Both the position numbers and the translations under genes were made by a program. The notes beneath the pieces were generated by a model. The model was not told the origin of the DNA and made no database searches. It was given only the letters and a program-made list of their open reading frames with translations. Of a DNA stretch of 64,000 bases, positions 8,303 through 17,612 are shown piece by piece. The stretch is from Rhodanobacter sp. PCA2 (GTDB lineage: Bacteria > Pseudomonadota > Gammaproteobacteria > Xanthomonadales > Rhodanobacteraceae): NCBI RefSeq assembly GCF_013620825.1, contig NZ_NJIC01000001.1, positions 62,001-126,000 on the forward strand. Direction: 5' to 3'. Position 1 is the first letter of the stretch. Every line of letters begins with the position of its first letter.

Positions 8303-10168
8303 TCAGGGCCGCAGGCGGCGATACAGCGTGCTGCGGCTGACGCCCAGCCGGCGCGCGGCTTCCGACACGTTGCCCTGGCAGGCGCCCAGCGCGGCCTGCA
8401 TGGTTTCCTGCGCGACGGTGTCCAGGCGCGGCACTTCGTGCGGGCGCACCGGAGCGGGCGGCAGCTCGGCGAGTAGCGGCCGCCGCACGAATTCCGGCAG
8501 CTCGTCCGGCCCCACCGTGGCGCCCGGCTCGGCCAGCGCCAGCAGGGACTTCAGCGTGCCCAGCAACTGCCGGATGTTGCCCGGCCACGGGTACGCCGAA
8601 AGCAGGGCGAGCGTGTCCGGACCCAGCGCGACGCAAGCGGTGTCGGCGCCCAGCCGTTCCCACAGCCAGCCGATCAGCTCGCCGCAGTCCTCGCGTTCGC
8701 GCAGCGGCGGCAGCGTGATGCTGGACTGGGCGATGCGGTAGTACAGGTCGGTGCGGAAGCGTCCGGCCGCGACTTCGGCGTCCAGCGGGCGCAAGGTGGC
8801 CGCGACCACCGCGAAGTCCACCTTCACCGGCCGGCCACCGCCCAGCGGCACCACTTCGCGCTCCTGCAGCACGCGCAGCAGGCGGCTCTGCAGTTGCGGC
8901 GGCATGTCGCCGATCTCGTCCAGGAACAGCACGCCGCCGTCGGCCTCGCGCAGCAGGCCCGGCGCGCCGCTGCGGCGGGCGCCGGTGAACGCGCCGGCCT
9001 GGTAGCCGAACAGCTCCGCCTCGATCAGCGTTTCCGGCAGCGCCGCGCAGTTGATCGCGACGAACGCGCCGCTGGCGCGGCGGCTGCGGCGGTGCAGCTC
9101 GCGTGCCCACACTTCCTTGCCGGTGCCGGTTTCGCCCTGCAGCAGCAGCGGGATGTCGGCGTCGAGCAGGCGCACGCCGCGCACCAGCTGCGCCTCCTGC
9201 ACCGCGTCGAAGAAGATCGTGGGCGATGCCGCCGCCGGCTTGCGCGGCGGCAGCGTGCCGGGCACCGCGATGTGGCTGGCGTCGCCGCTCTGGCTGCGCG
9301 CCTGGAAGGTCTCGCCGCCAGGACCGCGCAGCGGCACCACCATGTTGCGCGGCGGCCGGGCGGATTCGAACAGGTCGGTGTAGCGCAGCCGGCCCAGCTC
9401 GCTCCAGTCCAGCCCCAGCATCTTGATCGCGTAGCGGTTCGCCGCCACCAGGCGCTGGTCCTCGAACACCAGCACGCCTTCGCGCGGCGTGTCCAGCAGG
9501 CTGCCGTCGTGGTGCAGGCGGATCACCTGGCGGCCGGGCATCTCGCGCTTGAGCAGGCGCCGCTCGATCTGGTCCACCGCGAGCTGGACGATGCCCAGCG
9601 CATGCATCTGGTGCACGCTGGATTCGCCGGAGATGTCGAGCAGGCCCACCGCCTGCCCGCGGCCGTCCAGGATGGGCGAGGCCGAACAGCTCAGCACGCG
9701 GTTGTTGCTGAAATAGTGCTCGCCGCCGCGCACCTCCACCGGGCGCCGTTCGTGCAGCGCGGTGCCGATCGCGTTGGTGCCGATGATGTCCTCGCTCCAG
9801 CTCACGCCCGGGCGCAGCGCCACGCGCGCGGCCTTGTCGAGGAAGTCGGTGCTGCCGCTGGCCTCGACGATGGTGCTGTCCGGCGCGGCGAGGATCACGA
9901 TGCTGTCGCAGGTGCGCGCATCCGAATAGAGCAGTTCCAGTTCCGGCCGGCACAGCCGGATCAGGGCCTCGTTGCGATCGCGCAACTCGCGCAGCGTGGG
10001 CTGCTCGGGCGGGGCGATGCTCAGCCGCTGCTCCGGCGCCAGGCCCAGCGCGCGGCAGCGCTTCCACGACGCCAGGATGGTCTCGCCCACCAGCTCGCGC
10101 GGGTTGGCGCCCGTTTCGAAGAAACGCTGGCGGGCGGTGCTGATCGCTTGGCGGGAGGGCAGCGACAT
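8303..10168 (-). CDS. sigma-54-dependent activator, AcoR-like (GAF-AAA+-Fis)
   Basis: This 621-residue enhancer-binding protein has an N-terminal GAF-type sensor region (about residues 60-200), a central AAA+ domain (about 315-545) with Walker A GETGTGKE, the sigma-54 contact loop GAFTGA and Walker B LFLDEIGD, and a C-terminal Fis-type helix-turn-helix ([18 protein letters not shown]). It has no receiver domain, so it senses a ligand directly, like AcoR. The start at 10168 has AGAGG eight bases upstream; the open frame extends further but lacks support. It is divergent from an aldehyde dehydrogenase gene with a -24/-12 promoter and a palindromic upstream site, its evident target. Confidence 0.93.
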   Translation of the reverse strand: MSLPSRQAISTARQRFFETGANPRELVGETILASWKRCRALGLAPEQRLSIAPPEQPTLRELRDRNEALIRLCRPELELLYSDARTCDSIVILAAPDSTIVEASGSTDFLDKAARVALRPGVSWSEDIIGTNAIGTALHERRPVEVRGGEHYFSNNRVLSCSASPILDGRGQAVGLLDISGESSVHQMHALGIVQLAVDQIERRLLKREMPGRQVIRLHHDGSLLDTPREGVLVFEDQRLVAANRYAIKMLGLDWSELGRLRYTDLFESARPPRNMVVPLRGPGGETFQARSQSGDASHIAVPGTLPPRKPAAASPTIFFDAVQEAQLVRGVRLLDADIPLLLQGETGTGKEVWARELHRRSRRASGAFVAINCAALPETLIEAELFGYQAGAFTGARRSGAPGLLREADGGVLFLDEIGDMPPQLQSRLLRVLQEREVVPLGGGRPVKVDFAVVAATLRPLDAEVAAGRFRTDLYYRIAQSSITLPPLREREDCGELIGWLWERLGADTACVALGPDTLALLSAYPWPGNIRQLLGTLKSLLALAEPGATVGPDELPEFVRRPLLAELPPAPVRPHEVPRLDTVAQETMQAALGACQGNVSEAARRLGVSRSTLYRRLRP

Positions 10169-10187
10169 CGTGGTGGCCTCTGGCAAG

Positions 10188-10204
10188 TGTCGCAATTTGC
10201 AACA
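10188..10204. promoter_or_regulatory. palindromic upstream activator site for the sigma-54 regulator
   Basis: TGTCGCAA-T-TTGCAACA is a 17-base palindrome with one mismatch between arms. It lies about 185 bases upstream of the -24/-12 promoter at 10381, the usual place for an enhancer, and 20 bases from the start of the activator gene, so it could also serve autoregulation. The core GCAATTTGC occurs again at 10320-10328, suggesting a second, weaker site. Confidence 0.6.
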
Positions 10205-10380
10205 GTGGTGCGTGGACTGTTTCTCCACACAACACCGATCCGGGCTCCATACGCAAGGGTTGGCGGGATCTTTCGATGCTGCGCCGCGAAATAAACGGGG
10301 CACGGGTTGAAACAGATTTGCAATTTGCCGTGGATCAGGGTCGTGCGGCATTGCGTCAAGGCAAGGCGGGCACCCGCGGT

Positions 10381-10395
10381 TGGCACGGACTTCGC
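10381..10395 (+). promoter_or_regulatory. sigma-54 (-24/-12) promoter of the aldehyde dehydrogenase gene
   Basis: TGGCACGGACTTCGC matches the sigma-54 consensus TGGCACRNNNNTTGC at every defined position except one T. The GG and GC dinucleotides are exactly 10 bases apart. It would start transcription about 12 bases downstream, leaving a leader of under 30 bases before the ATG at 10435. Confidence 0.8.
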
Positions 10396-10434
10396 GACAG
10401 GAACGGGGATTCAATTCCACACGGAGCAACGACC

Positions 10435-11955
10435 ATGACGCGACTCGAGCAGCAGCATCTCCCGGTGCAGGTTCCCTTCAAGCAGCGCTACGGCAATTTC
10501 ATCGGCGGCCGCTGGGTGGCCCCGGCCAACGGCAAGTACTTCGAGAACGTCACGCCGATCACCGGCAAGCCGTTCTGCGAGATCCCGCGTTCCGACAAGG
10601 ACGACGTCGAGGCGGCGCTGGACGCCGCGCACGCCGCCAAGGCCGCCTGGGGCAAGACCTCGGTCGCCGAGCGCGCGCGCATCCTCAACCTGATCGCCGA
10701 CCGCATGGAACAGAACCTCGACGTGCTCGCCCACGCCGAGACCTGGGACAACGGCAAGCCGATCCGCGAGACCCGCGCGGCCGACGTGCCGCTGGCGATC
10801 GACCACTTCCGCTACTTCGCCGGCTGCATCCGCGCGCAGGAAGGCGGCATCAGCGAGATCGACGACGACACCGTCGCCTACCACTTCCACGAGCCGCTGG
10901 GCGTGGTCGGCCAGATCATTCCGTGGAACTTCCCGCTGCTGATGGCCGCGTGGAAGATGGCGCCCGCGCTGGCCGCCGGCAACTGCATCGTGCTGAAGCC
11001 GGCCGAACAGACCCCGGCCAGCATCCTGGTCTGGGCCGAGCTGGTCGGCGACCTGCTGCCCCCGGGCGTGCTCAACATCGTCAACGGCTTCGGCCTGGAG
11101 GCCGGCAAGCCGCTGGCCTCGTCCAACCGCATCTCCAAGATCGCCTTCACCGGCGAGACCACCACCGGCCGGCTGATCATGCAGTACGCCAGCCAGAGCC
11201 TGATCCCGGTGACGCTGGAGCTGGGCGGCAAGTCGCCGAACATCTTCTTCGCCGACGTGATGGACAAGGACGACGACTATTTCGACAAGGCGCTCGAAGG
11301 CTTCGCGCTGTTCGCGCTGAACCAGGGCGAGGTGTGCACCTGCCCCAGCCGCGCGCTGGTGCAGGAGTCGATCTACGAGCGCTTCATGGAGCGCGCGGTC
11401 AAGCGCGTGCAGGCGATCAAGCAGGGCAACCCGCTCGACCCGACCACCATGATCGGCGCGCAGGCCTCCGGCGAGCAGTTGGAGAAGATCCTGTCCTACC
11501 TCGACATCGGCAAGCAGGAAGGCGCCAAGGTGCTGACCGGCGGCGAGCGCGCCGTGCTGCCGGGCGAACTCAAGGACGGCTACTACGTGAAGCCCACCGT
11601 GTTCGCCGGCACCAACAAGATGCGCGTGTTCCAGGAAGAGATCTTCGGCCCGGTGGTGTCCGTCGCCACGTTCAAGGACGAAGAGGAAGCGCTGGCGATC
11701 GCCAACGACACGCTGTACGGCCTCGGCGCCGGCCTGTGGAGCCGCGAGGCGAACACCTGCTACCGCATGGGCCGCGGCATCCAGGCCGGCCGCGTGTGGA
11801 CGAACTGCTACCACCTGTATCCCGCGCACGCGGCGTTCGGCGGCTACAAGCAGTCCGGCATCGGCCGCGAGAACCACCGGATGATGCTGGACCACTACCA
11901 GCAGACCAAGAACCTGCTGGTGAGCTACTCGCCGAAGGCGCTCGGCTTCTTCTGA
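10435..11955 (+). CDS. NAD-dependent aldehyde dehydrogenase (ExaC/AcoD/AldB type)
   Basis: This 506-residue enzyme oxidises aldehydes to acids in the cytoplasm. It carries the family landmarks: the [12 protein letters not shown] segment that helps bind NAD, the general-base glutamate in ELGGKSPN (about residue 262) and the catalytic cysteine in NQGEVC (about residue 301), followed by TCPSR, typical of the ExaC/AldB branch. The start is fixed by its position after a sigma-54 promoter. It is the first gene of the alcohol-oxidation block and would remove the aldehyde made by the PQQ dehydrogenase at 15899. The DUF779 gene at 21079 is a common genomic companion of this ALDH type. Confidence 0.95.
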   Translation: MTRLEQQHLPVQVPFKQRYGNFIGGRWVAPANGKYFENVTPITGKPFCEIPRSDKDDVEAALDAAHAAKAAWGKTSVAERARILNLIADRMEQNLDVLAHAETWDNGKPIRETRAADVPLAIDHFRYFAGCIRAQEGGISEIDDDTVAYHFHEPLGVVGQIIPWNFPLLMAAWKMAPALAAGNCIVLKPAEQTPASILVWAELVGDLLPPGVLNIVNGFGLEAGKPLASSNRISKIAFTGETTTGRLIMQYASQSLIPVTLELGGKSPNIFFADVMDKDDDYFDKALEGFALFALNQGEVCTCPSRALVQESIYERFMERAVKRVQAIKQGNPLDPTTMIGAQASGEQLEKILSYLDIGKQEGAKVLTGGERAVLPGELKDGYYVKPTVFAGTNKMRVFQEEIFGPVVSVATFKDEEEALAIANDTLYGLGAGLWSREANTCYRMGRGIQAGRVWTNCYHLYPAHAAFGGYKQSGIGRENHRMMLDHYQQTKNLLVSYSPKALGFF

Positions 11956-11961
11956 GCGCGC

Positions 11962-11993
11962 GCGGCCGGCCGCGGAGGCGGCCGGCCGCTTTC
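11962..11993 (+). terminator. hairpin terminator after the aldehyde dehydrogenase gene
   Basis: A perfect 12-base stem (GCGGCCGGCCGC on both sides) with loop GGAG at 11974-11977 is followed by TTTCC. The stem is very stable but the U-tract is short. The next gene begins 100 bases downstream, so it separates the ALDH from the TonB receptor gene or reduces read-through. Confidence 0.7.
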
Positions 11994-12096
11994 CAGGGGG
12001 ATATGCAACGCGCAACACCGGTCCCGCCAGCGGGGCCGCGGGCCGCCACGTGCCCGCAACGGCGATGCGCGACGACACACGATCGGGAGACGCGAA

Positions 12097-14496
12097 TTGA
12101 TCGGATCGAGGCTGAATCTGTCTGCTGCCGCATCGGCCGGGAGGGCGATGGCGTGCTGCGCCGCCCTGCTGCCGTGCCTGGCGCAGGCCGACCAGCCCGT
12201 GCACCAGCTCGGCGAAGTCGTGGTGGTCGGCGTGACGCCGCTGCCGGGGCTGGACCTGCCGCTGGCGCAGGTGCCGCTGAACGTGCAGGTGGCGCAGGCC
12301 GACGACCTGCAGCAGATCCACGGCCAGTCGCTCACCGACCTGCTGGCGCGGGATTTCCAGGGCGTCAACCTGACCCAGTCGCAGGGCAACCCGTGGCAGT
12401 CCAACCTGTATTTCCACGGCTTCACCCTGTCGCCGCTGCAGGGATCGCCCTCGGGCCTGTCGATCTATCTCGACGGCGTGCGCCAGAACGAGTCGTTCGC
12501 CGCGACGATGAACTGGGAAGCGATTCCCGACTTCGCGATCCGCAACGTCGCGCTGATTCCCAGTTCCAATCCGCTGTACGGCCTCAACACGCTCGGCGGC
12601 TCGCTGGTGCTGACCAGCAAGAGCGGCTTCACCGATCCGGGCGGCTCGTTCAGCGTCACCGGCGGTTCGTGGGGACGCATCCAGGCCGACGCGGATTTCG
12701 GCGCGCACGGCGACACCTTCGGCTTCTACGCCGGCATCGGCAGCGACTACGAAAGCGGCTGGCGCGCGCATTCGTCCAGCCGGGTGCAGCAGGGTTTCCT
12801 GCGCCTGGACTGGCATCCGGACGCGGCCACCGCCATCGCGCTGAGCTACGCGGGCACGCACGCCACGCTGTTCGGCACGCAGACGCTGCCCGTCGAATGG
12901 GCCGACACGCCGGCCGCCGCCTACACCTGGCCCGACCATTTCACCGACAACATCAACCAGTTCAACCTGCGCGGCACGCGCGAGCTGGGCGGCGGCTGGT
13001 CGCTGCAGGCGTCCGCCTACCTGCGCCTGTCGCAGAGCCGCAGCTTCAACAGCAACGTCAACGCCTACGACGGCTACGACGACGACGGCCCGCTGGGCTA
13101 CGCCGTCGACGGTCCGTTCGATGGCGCCTCGGTCGGCCAGTACTACTACACGGGATTGAGCCCGGCCTACGACCCGCGCAACCCCGGCGCGACCATCAAC
13201 AACGTGCCCGCCGCGAACGTGCTCGGCAACGTGCACACGCGCGGCTACGGCGCCTCGGTCCAGGCGGTGGACGACAGCGAGTTCGACGGCCACCGCAACC
13301 GCCTCACCGTGGGCGCCAGCCTGGACGGAGGCAGCAGCCGCTTCACCCAGTACGGCCAGCCGGCGTATTTCCCCTACGACGTCGCGCAGCGCGGCAACAC
13401 CGTGGGCCTGTTGCCGTTCGAACTGGACCCGATGACCGCGGCCGCCACCGGCACGCGCAGCTACGGCGTGTACTTCATGGACGTGCTGGCGCTCACCGAT
13501 GCGCTGCACGTCAGCGCCGGCGGCCGCTACGACCACAGCCGGATCGGCGTGAGCGACCTGTCGGGCAACGAGCCCGCCATCGACGGCCGCAACAGCTTCC
13601 ACCGCTTCAACCCCAGCCTGGGCGCGACCTGGTCGCTGTCGGCCAGGCTCAACGCCTACCTCAACTACGACGAGGGCATGCGCGCGCCCACGCCGATCGA
13701 GCTGGAGTGCGCCGACCCGGCCGCGCCCTGCGCGCTGCCGAACGACTTCACCAGCGATCCGCCGCTGAAGCCGGTGGTGGCGCACACGTTCAGTGCCGGC
13801 CTGCGCGGCACGCTGGCCGACGGGCGGCTGCACTGGAACGTGTCGCCGTACTACAGCCGCGTCAGCAACGACATCCTCACTATCCACACCGGCGGCAGCG
13901 CGCAAGGCTATTTCGCCAACGTGCCGCGCACCGTGCGCAAGGGCGTGGATGCCGGCTTCGGCGGCCAGTCCGGCCGCTTCGAATGGCAGGTCGACTACAG
14001 CTTCGTCGCTGCGACCTACGGCGCGCCGTTCGCGGAGCTGAGCGAGGACAACAGCAGCGCCGATCGCCTCGACGCCATCCAGGTGCGCCGCGGCGACCGC
14101 ATCCCGGGCATCCCGCGGCAGATGGGCACGCTGGCCGGCGAGTACCACTTCACGCCGCAGTGGTCGCTCGGCGCCAACCTGCGCGCCTGCGCGGGCCAGT
14201 ACGCCACGGGCGACGAGAACAACCAGGACGCGCACGGCCGGCTGCCCGGCTACGCGCTGCTCGATCTCGACCTGCACTGGCGCCCGGTTCCGGCGCTGAC
14301 GCTGTTCGTGCAGGTGCAGAACGTGTTCGACCGGCGTTACTTCGCCAGCGGCCAGCTCGGCAGCAACGTGTTCGACACGCCGGACCGGCTGGTCGACACG
14401 AATGGCCCCGGCACATCGACCTTGTTCGTCGCGCCGGGCGCACCGCGCGCCTGGTTCGCCGGACTCCAGTACGACTTCGGCCGGAGGCTCGACTGA
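12097..14496 (+). CDS. TonB-dependent outer-membrane receptor
   Basis: This 799-residue protein has a signal peptide ending near AQA (residue 31), a plug domain (about 40-180, with YFHGFTLSP and SIYLDGVRQ) and a 22-strand barrel ending in the aromatic-rich pattern LQYDFGRRLD. I place the start at TTG 12097 because GGGAGA lies 6 bases upstream; the ATG at 12148 would shorten the signal peptide. The ligand is unknown. It lies in the same run of genes as a PQQ dehydrogenase with the lanthanide signature, so uptake of a metal chelate, such as a lanthanophore, is a testable possibility rather than an assignment. Confidence 0.9.
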   Translation: MIGSRLNLSAAASAGRAMACCAALLPCLAQADQPVHQLGEVVVVGVTPLPGLDLPLAQVPLNVQVAQADDLQQIHGQSLTDLLARDFQGVNLTQSQGNPWQSNLYFHGFTLSPLQGSPSGLSIYLDGVRQNESFAATMNWEAIPDFAIRNVALIPSSNPLYGLNTLGGSLVLTSKSGFTDPGGSFSVTGGSWGRIQADADFGAHGDTFGFYAGIGSDYESGWRAHSSSRVQQGFLRLDWHPDAATAIALSYAGTHATLFGTQTLPVEWADTPAAAYTWPDHFTDNINQFNLRGTRELGGGWSLQASAYLRLSQSRSFNSNVNAYDGYDDDGPLGYAVDGPFDGASVGQYYYTGLSPAYDPRNPGATINNVPAANVLGNVHTRGYGASVQAVDDSEFDGHRNRLTVGASLDGGSSRFTQYGQPAYFPYDVAQRGNTVGLLPFELDPMTAAATGTRSYGVYFMDVLALTDALHVSAGGRYDHSRIGVSDLSGNEPAIDGRNSFHRFNPSLGATWSLSARLNAYLNYDEGMRAPTPIELECADPAAPCALPNDFTSDPPLKPVVAHTFSAGLRGTLADGRLHWNVSPYYSRVSNDILTIHTGGSAQGYFANVPRTVRKGVDAGFGGQSGRFEWQVDYSFVAATYGAPFAELSEDNSSADRLDAIQVRRGDRIPGIPRQMGTLAGEYHFTPQWSLGANLRACAGQYATGDENNQDAHGRLPGYALLDLDLHWRPVPALTLFVQVQNVFDRRYFASGQLGSNVFDTPDRLVDTNGPGTSTLFVAPGAPRAWFAGLQYDFGRRLD

Positions 14497-14670
14497 TGCC
14501 CGGCCTGTTCCACGTCGTCGCCACGCCGACGGCCGCGCATGGGGATGCGACGGCCGCCGGGAACCGTGGCGGCGACACGACGCGGCCCGCCTGCCTGCAT
14601 GAGCCGGCGATGTCCGCACCACCCGCGGCGCACACACCGTAACGCCGCGATCACGCGAGGGGAGAGGCAC

Positions 14671-15867
14671 ATGAGCAACACGGCAAAACCACCAGGGCGG
14701 CATCGGCAGCGGGCCCGGCAGCGGGGCGGTCTGGTTGCACTCGGACTGATCGCCGCCTGTCCGCTGGCCGCGCAGGCCACCAGCTTCAGCGGCGACAACT
14801 GGAAGGTCGACATCAGCGGCTTCGTCAACGCGTACTACACCACCACGAGCTGCTCCGGCTCCGGCACCAACCTGGGCGGCACCGCCCTGGCCGGCCGGGC
14901 GCTCGGCTGCGGCGGCCAGAAGGACCGCACCACCATCGGCAACGGCCTGCTGCCCGATGCCCTGATCACCAAGGTCACCACCCAGCAGGAAGGCATCGAC
15001 ATCGGCGCGCAGATTTCGCTGATGCCGAGCATCGCCACCTCCAATGCGCTGGCCAGCAACAACGGCATCGACGTGCGCCAGGCCTTCTTCACCCTGGGCA
15101 CGCCGGACTTCGGCACCGTGAAGCTGGGCCGCGACTACGGGTTGTTCGGCTACAACGCGACCGTCGGCGACATGACCCTGATGGGCACGGGCATGCCGAC
15201 CCAGGCCACCCAGCGCGGCCGCGTCTCGCTCGGCCACATCGGCGCGGGCTACACCTACCTCGGCAACTACGCGCAGATCATCTACACCACGCCGGGCACC
15301 AGCGGCTTCGGCTTCAGCGGCGGCGTGTTCAGCCCGGTGGACAACACCGGCAGCTACGATTCGCGCACCGCGCCGCAGGTGCAGGCGGAAGTGTCCTACA
15401 CCGCGGGCGGCTTCAAGGGATGGATCGGCGCCAAGACCCAGCGGTTCTATTCGAGCGCCGCGGGTGCGCAGCCGGACAACTTCACGATGACGGCGGGCGA
15501 GATCGGCGCCTCCGGCACCTTCGGCCGCTTCAGCCTGCTCGGCAACGTGCAGGTGGGCCGCGGCATCGGCATCCTCACCGATGGCGACCAGGCCAACATG
15601 CGCGGCATCAACTACCTGCTGCAGGGCACCTTCGCGGTGACCGGCAAGCTCAAGCTCGGCCTGAGCGGCGGCGTCAGCCGCAACCGCGACGACCTCGCCG
15701 AGGACGCGCACCTCAAGTCCAACACCAACCTCACGGCCGGCGCCTATTACGCGCTGACCAAGAGCGTGACGCTGAGCGTCGAACTTTCGCAGACCCGTTC
15801 CAGGTACTTCACCGGACAGAGCGCACGCCAGAACGGCATCTCGGCCGGCGGCATCCTGTTCTTCTGA
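14671..15867 (+). CDS. outer-membrane porin (Gram-negative general porin type)
   Basis: This 398-residue protein has a signal peptide (about 1-37, ending AQA), then alternating beta-strand sequence rich in Gly, Thr and Tyr, the porin motif KLGRDYGLFGYNATVGD, and a C-terminal aromatic residue (ILFF) needed for barrel insertion. The ATG follows a good ribosome-binding site (GAGGGGAGAGG). It precedes the PQQ dehydrogenase gene by 31 bases and is probably cotranscribed. It likely admits alcohols or other small substrates to the periplasm; selectivity cannot be read from the sequence. Confidence 0.88.
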   Translation: MSNTAKPPGRHRQRARQRGGLVALGLIAACPLAAQATSFSGDNWKVDISGFVNAYYTTTSCSGSGTNLGGTALAGRALGCGGQKDRTTIGNGLLPDALITKVTTQQEGIDIGAQISLMPSIATSNALASNNGIDVRQAFFTLGTPDFGTVKLGRDYGLFGYNATVGDMTLMGTGMPTQATQRGRVSLGHIGAGYTYLGNYAQIIYTTPGTSGFGFSGGVFSPVDNTGSYDSRTAPQVQAEVSYTAGGFKGWIGAKTQRFYSSAAGAQPDNFTMTAGEIGASGTFGRFSLLGNVQVGRGIGILTDGDQANMRGINYLLQGTFAVTGKLKLGLSGGVSRNRDDLAEDAHLKSNTNLTAGAYYALTKSVTLSVELSQTRSRYFTGQSARQNGISAGGILFF

Positions 15868-15898
15868 ACCCCCTGCACCACACGATGGAGGAGTCAAC

Positions 15899-17599
15899 AT
15901 GAAACAACGTTCATGGCATCGATACACCGTGTTGTTCGCTTCGCTGCTCGCCTTCACCGGCGGAGCCATGGCGGCGGACCACTACGATCCGGTGACCGAC
16001 GCGCGCCTGATGAAGGCCGCCAGCGATCCGGGCTGGCTGATGTACCGGCGCGACTACGGCAGCTCCGGCTACGCCCCGTTCGACGCGATCAACGCATCCA
16101 ACGTCACCGGCCTCAAGCAGGTGTGGGACCACGAGACCGGCTTCCAGCAGGGCCACGAATCACCGCCGGTCGTGAACGGCGATTACCTCTACGTCACCAC
16201 GCCCAAGGACGAGCTGCTCGCCTTCCAGGCCAGCACCGGCAAGCTGCTGTGGAAGTACCAGCACGATCTTTCGCACGTGGGCCTGAAGACGGTCTGCTGC
16301 GACGTGGTCAATCGCGGCGTCGCGCTGTACGGCGACAACGTCTACATGGCCACGCTGGACAACCGGGTGATCGCGTTCGACGCGAAGACCGGCAAGGTAC
16401 GCTGGAACAGGCAGCTGATGGCGCCGGACCTCGGCTATGCGATGACCCTGGCGCCGATGGCGCTGCAGGGCAAGATCATCGTCGGCGAATCCGGCGGCGA
16501 ATACGGCGCGCGCGGCTTCGTCGAGGCGCTGGACGCGAAGACCGGCAAGCAGGTGTGGCGCCGCTACACCATCCCGGCGCCGAACGAGCCGGGCGGCGAC
16601 AGCTGGCCCAAGGGCGCCTACAAGACCGGCGGCGGCGGCGCATGGCTCACCGGCAGCTACGACGAGGCCACCAACACCCTGTTCTGGGGCGTGGGCAACC
16701 CCGGCCCGTGGCTCGCCAAGCTGCGTCCAGGCAACAACCTGTACACCGACTCGGTGATCGCGCTCGATCCGGCCAGCGGCAAGATCAAGTGGCACTTCCA
16801 GTACACGCCGCACGACACCTGGGACTACGACGGCACCAACGAGACGGTGCTCACCGACCTCGACTACCAGGGCAAGCCGTACAAGGCGCTGGTCTCGGCG
16901 AGCCGCAACGGCTGGTTCTATGCCATCGACCGCACCAACGGCAAGCTGATCTACGCGAAGAAGTTCGTCACCGCCACCTCGGTCAGCGGCGTCAAGGACG
17001 GCCAGATGGTCACCGACGCGTCGCTGTATCCCGACGTGGACAAGGAAGTCTTCACCTGTCCGAGCTTCCTCGGCGGCAAGAACTGGTGGCCGATCTCGGT
17101 CGATCCGCAGACGCACATGGCCTACGTGCCGACCCTGCACAGCTGCATGACCATCAAGGGCGCCACCGTCGGCTACAAGGCGGGCCTGCCGTTCCTCGGC
17201 GAGACCTTCAACGTGACGGCCGACCCGGCGTTCAAGGACACCTGGGGCGCGGTGCAGGCGATCGACGTCAACACCGGCGAGCAGGCGTGGAACTTCCCGT
17301 CCAAGCTGCCCTGGAACGGCGGCATGCTGAGCACGGCCGGCGGCCTGCTGTTCTCCGGCAGTGCGGACGGCCACCTGTACGCCTTCGACGCCAAGACCGG
17401 CAAGGTGCTGTGGAAGAGCCCGCAGCTCACCTCGGGCATCGTGGCGCCGCCGAGCACCTGGACGGTGGACGGCAAGCAGTACGTGGGCGTGTACGCCGGC
17501 TGGGGCGGCGCTTCGCCGATCTGGGGCGGCGACATGGCCAAGGATCCTGCGGTCGCCAACATCCCGCTGGGCGGTCACCTGTACGTGTTTGCACTCTGA
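15899..17599 (+). CDS. PQQ-dependent alcohol dehydrogenase, lanthanide-type signature
   Basis: This 566-residue periplasmic quinoprotein has a signal peptide (residues 1-25, ending AMA) and the eight-bladed propeller of the methanol/ethanol dehydrogenase family. It has the vicinal disulfide C133-C134 that packs on PQQ, metal ligands E201 (GGEYGARG) and N267 (GVGNPGPW), and the catalytic D309 in WDYDG. D311, two residues after the catalytic base, is the extra acidic ligand of lanthanide enzymes (XoxF, PedH, ExaF); calcium enzymes such as MxaF have a neutral residue there. The enzyme would oxidise primary alcohols and pass electrons to the cytochrome encoded 13 bases downstream. Substrate range and metal are inferred. 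Confidence 0.93.
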   Translation: MKQRSWHRYTVLFASLLAFTGGAMAADHYDPVTDARLMKAASDPGWLMYRRDYGSSGYAPFDAINASNVTGLKQVWDHETGFQQGHESPPVVNGDYLYVTTPKDELLAFQASTGKLLWKYQHDLSHVGLKTVCCDVVNRGVALYGDNVYMATLDNRVIAFDAKTGKVRWNRQLMAPDLGYAMTLAPMALQGKIIVGESGGEYGARGFVEALDAKTGKQVWRRYTIPAPNEPGGDSWPKGAYKTGGGGAWLTGSYDEATNTLFWGVGNPGPWLAKLRPGNNLYTDSVIALDPASGKIKWHFQYTPHDTWDYDGTNETVLTDLDYQGKPYKALVSASRNGWFYAIDRTNGKLIYAKKFVTATSVSGVKDGQMVTDASLYPDVDKEVFTCPSFLGGKNWWPISVDPQTHMAYVPTLHSCMTIKGATVGYKAGLPFLGETFNVTADPAFKDTWGAVQAIDVNTGEQAWNFPSKLPWNGGMLSTAGGLLFSGSADGHLYAFDAKTGKVLWKSPQLTSGIVAPPSTWTVDGKQYVGVYAGWGGASPIWGGDMAKDPAVANIPLGGHLYVFAL

Positions 17600-17612
17600 G
17601 GAGGTACGGACC

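Noticed and set aside
14496..14642. 48-codon frame starting at the stop of the first TonB receptor (TGATG)
   Set aside because: Translational coupling is possible, but the sequence has no recognisable feature and its composition is what random sequence of this G+C content would give.
10411..15969. Very long minus-strand open frame (over 1800 codons) opposite the alcohol block
   Set aside because: It lies antisense to five well-supported genes and arises from high third-position G+C; its translation shows no domain motifs and is dominated by Ala, Arg, Gly and Val.
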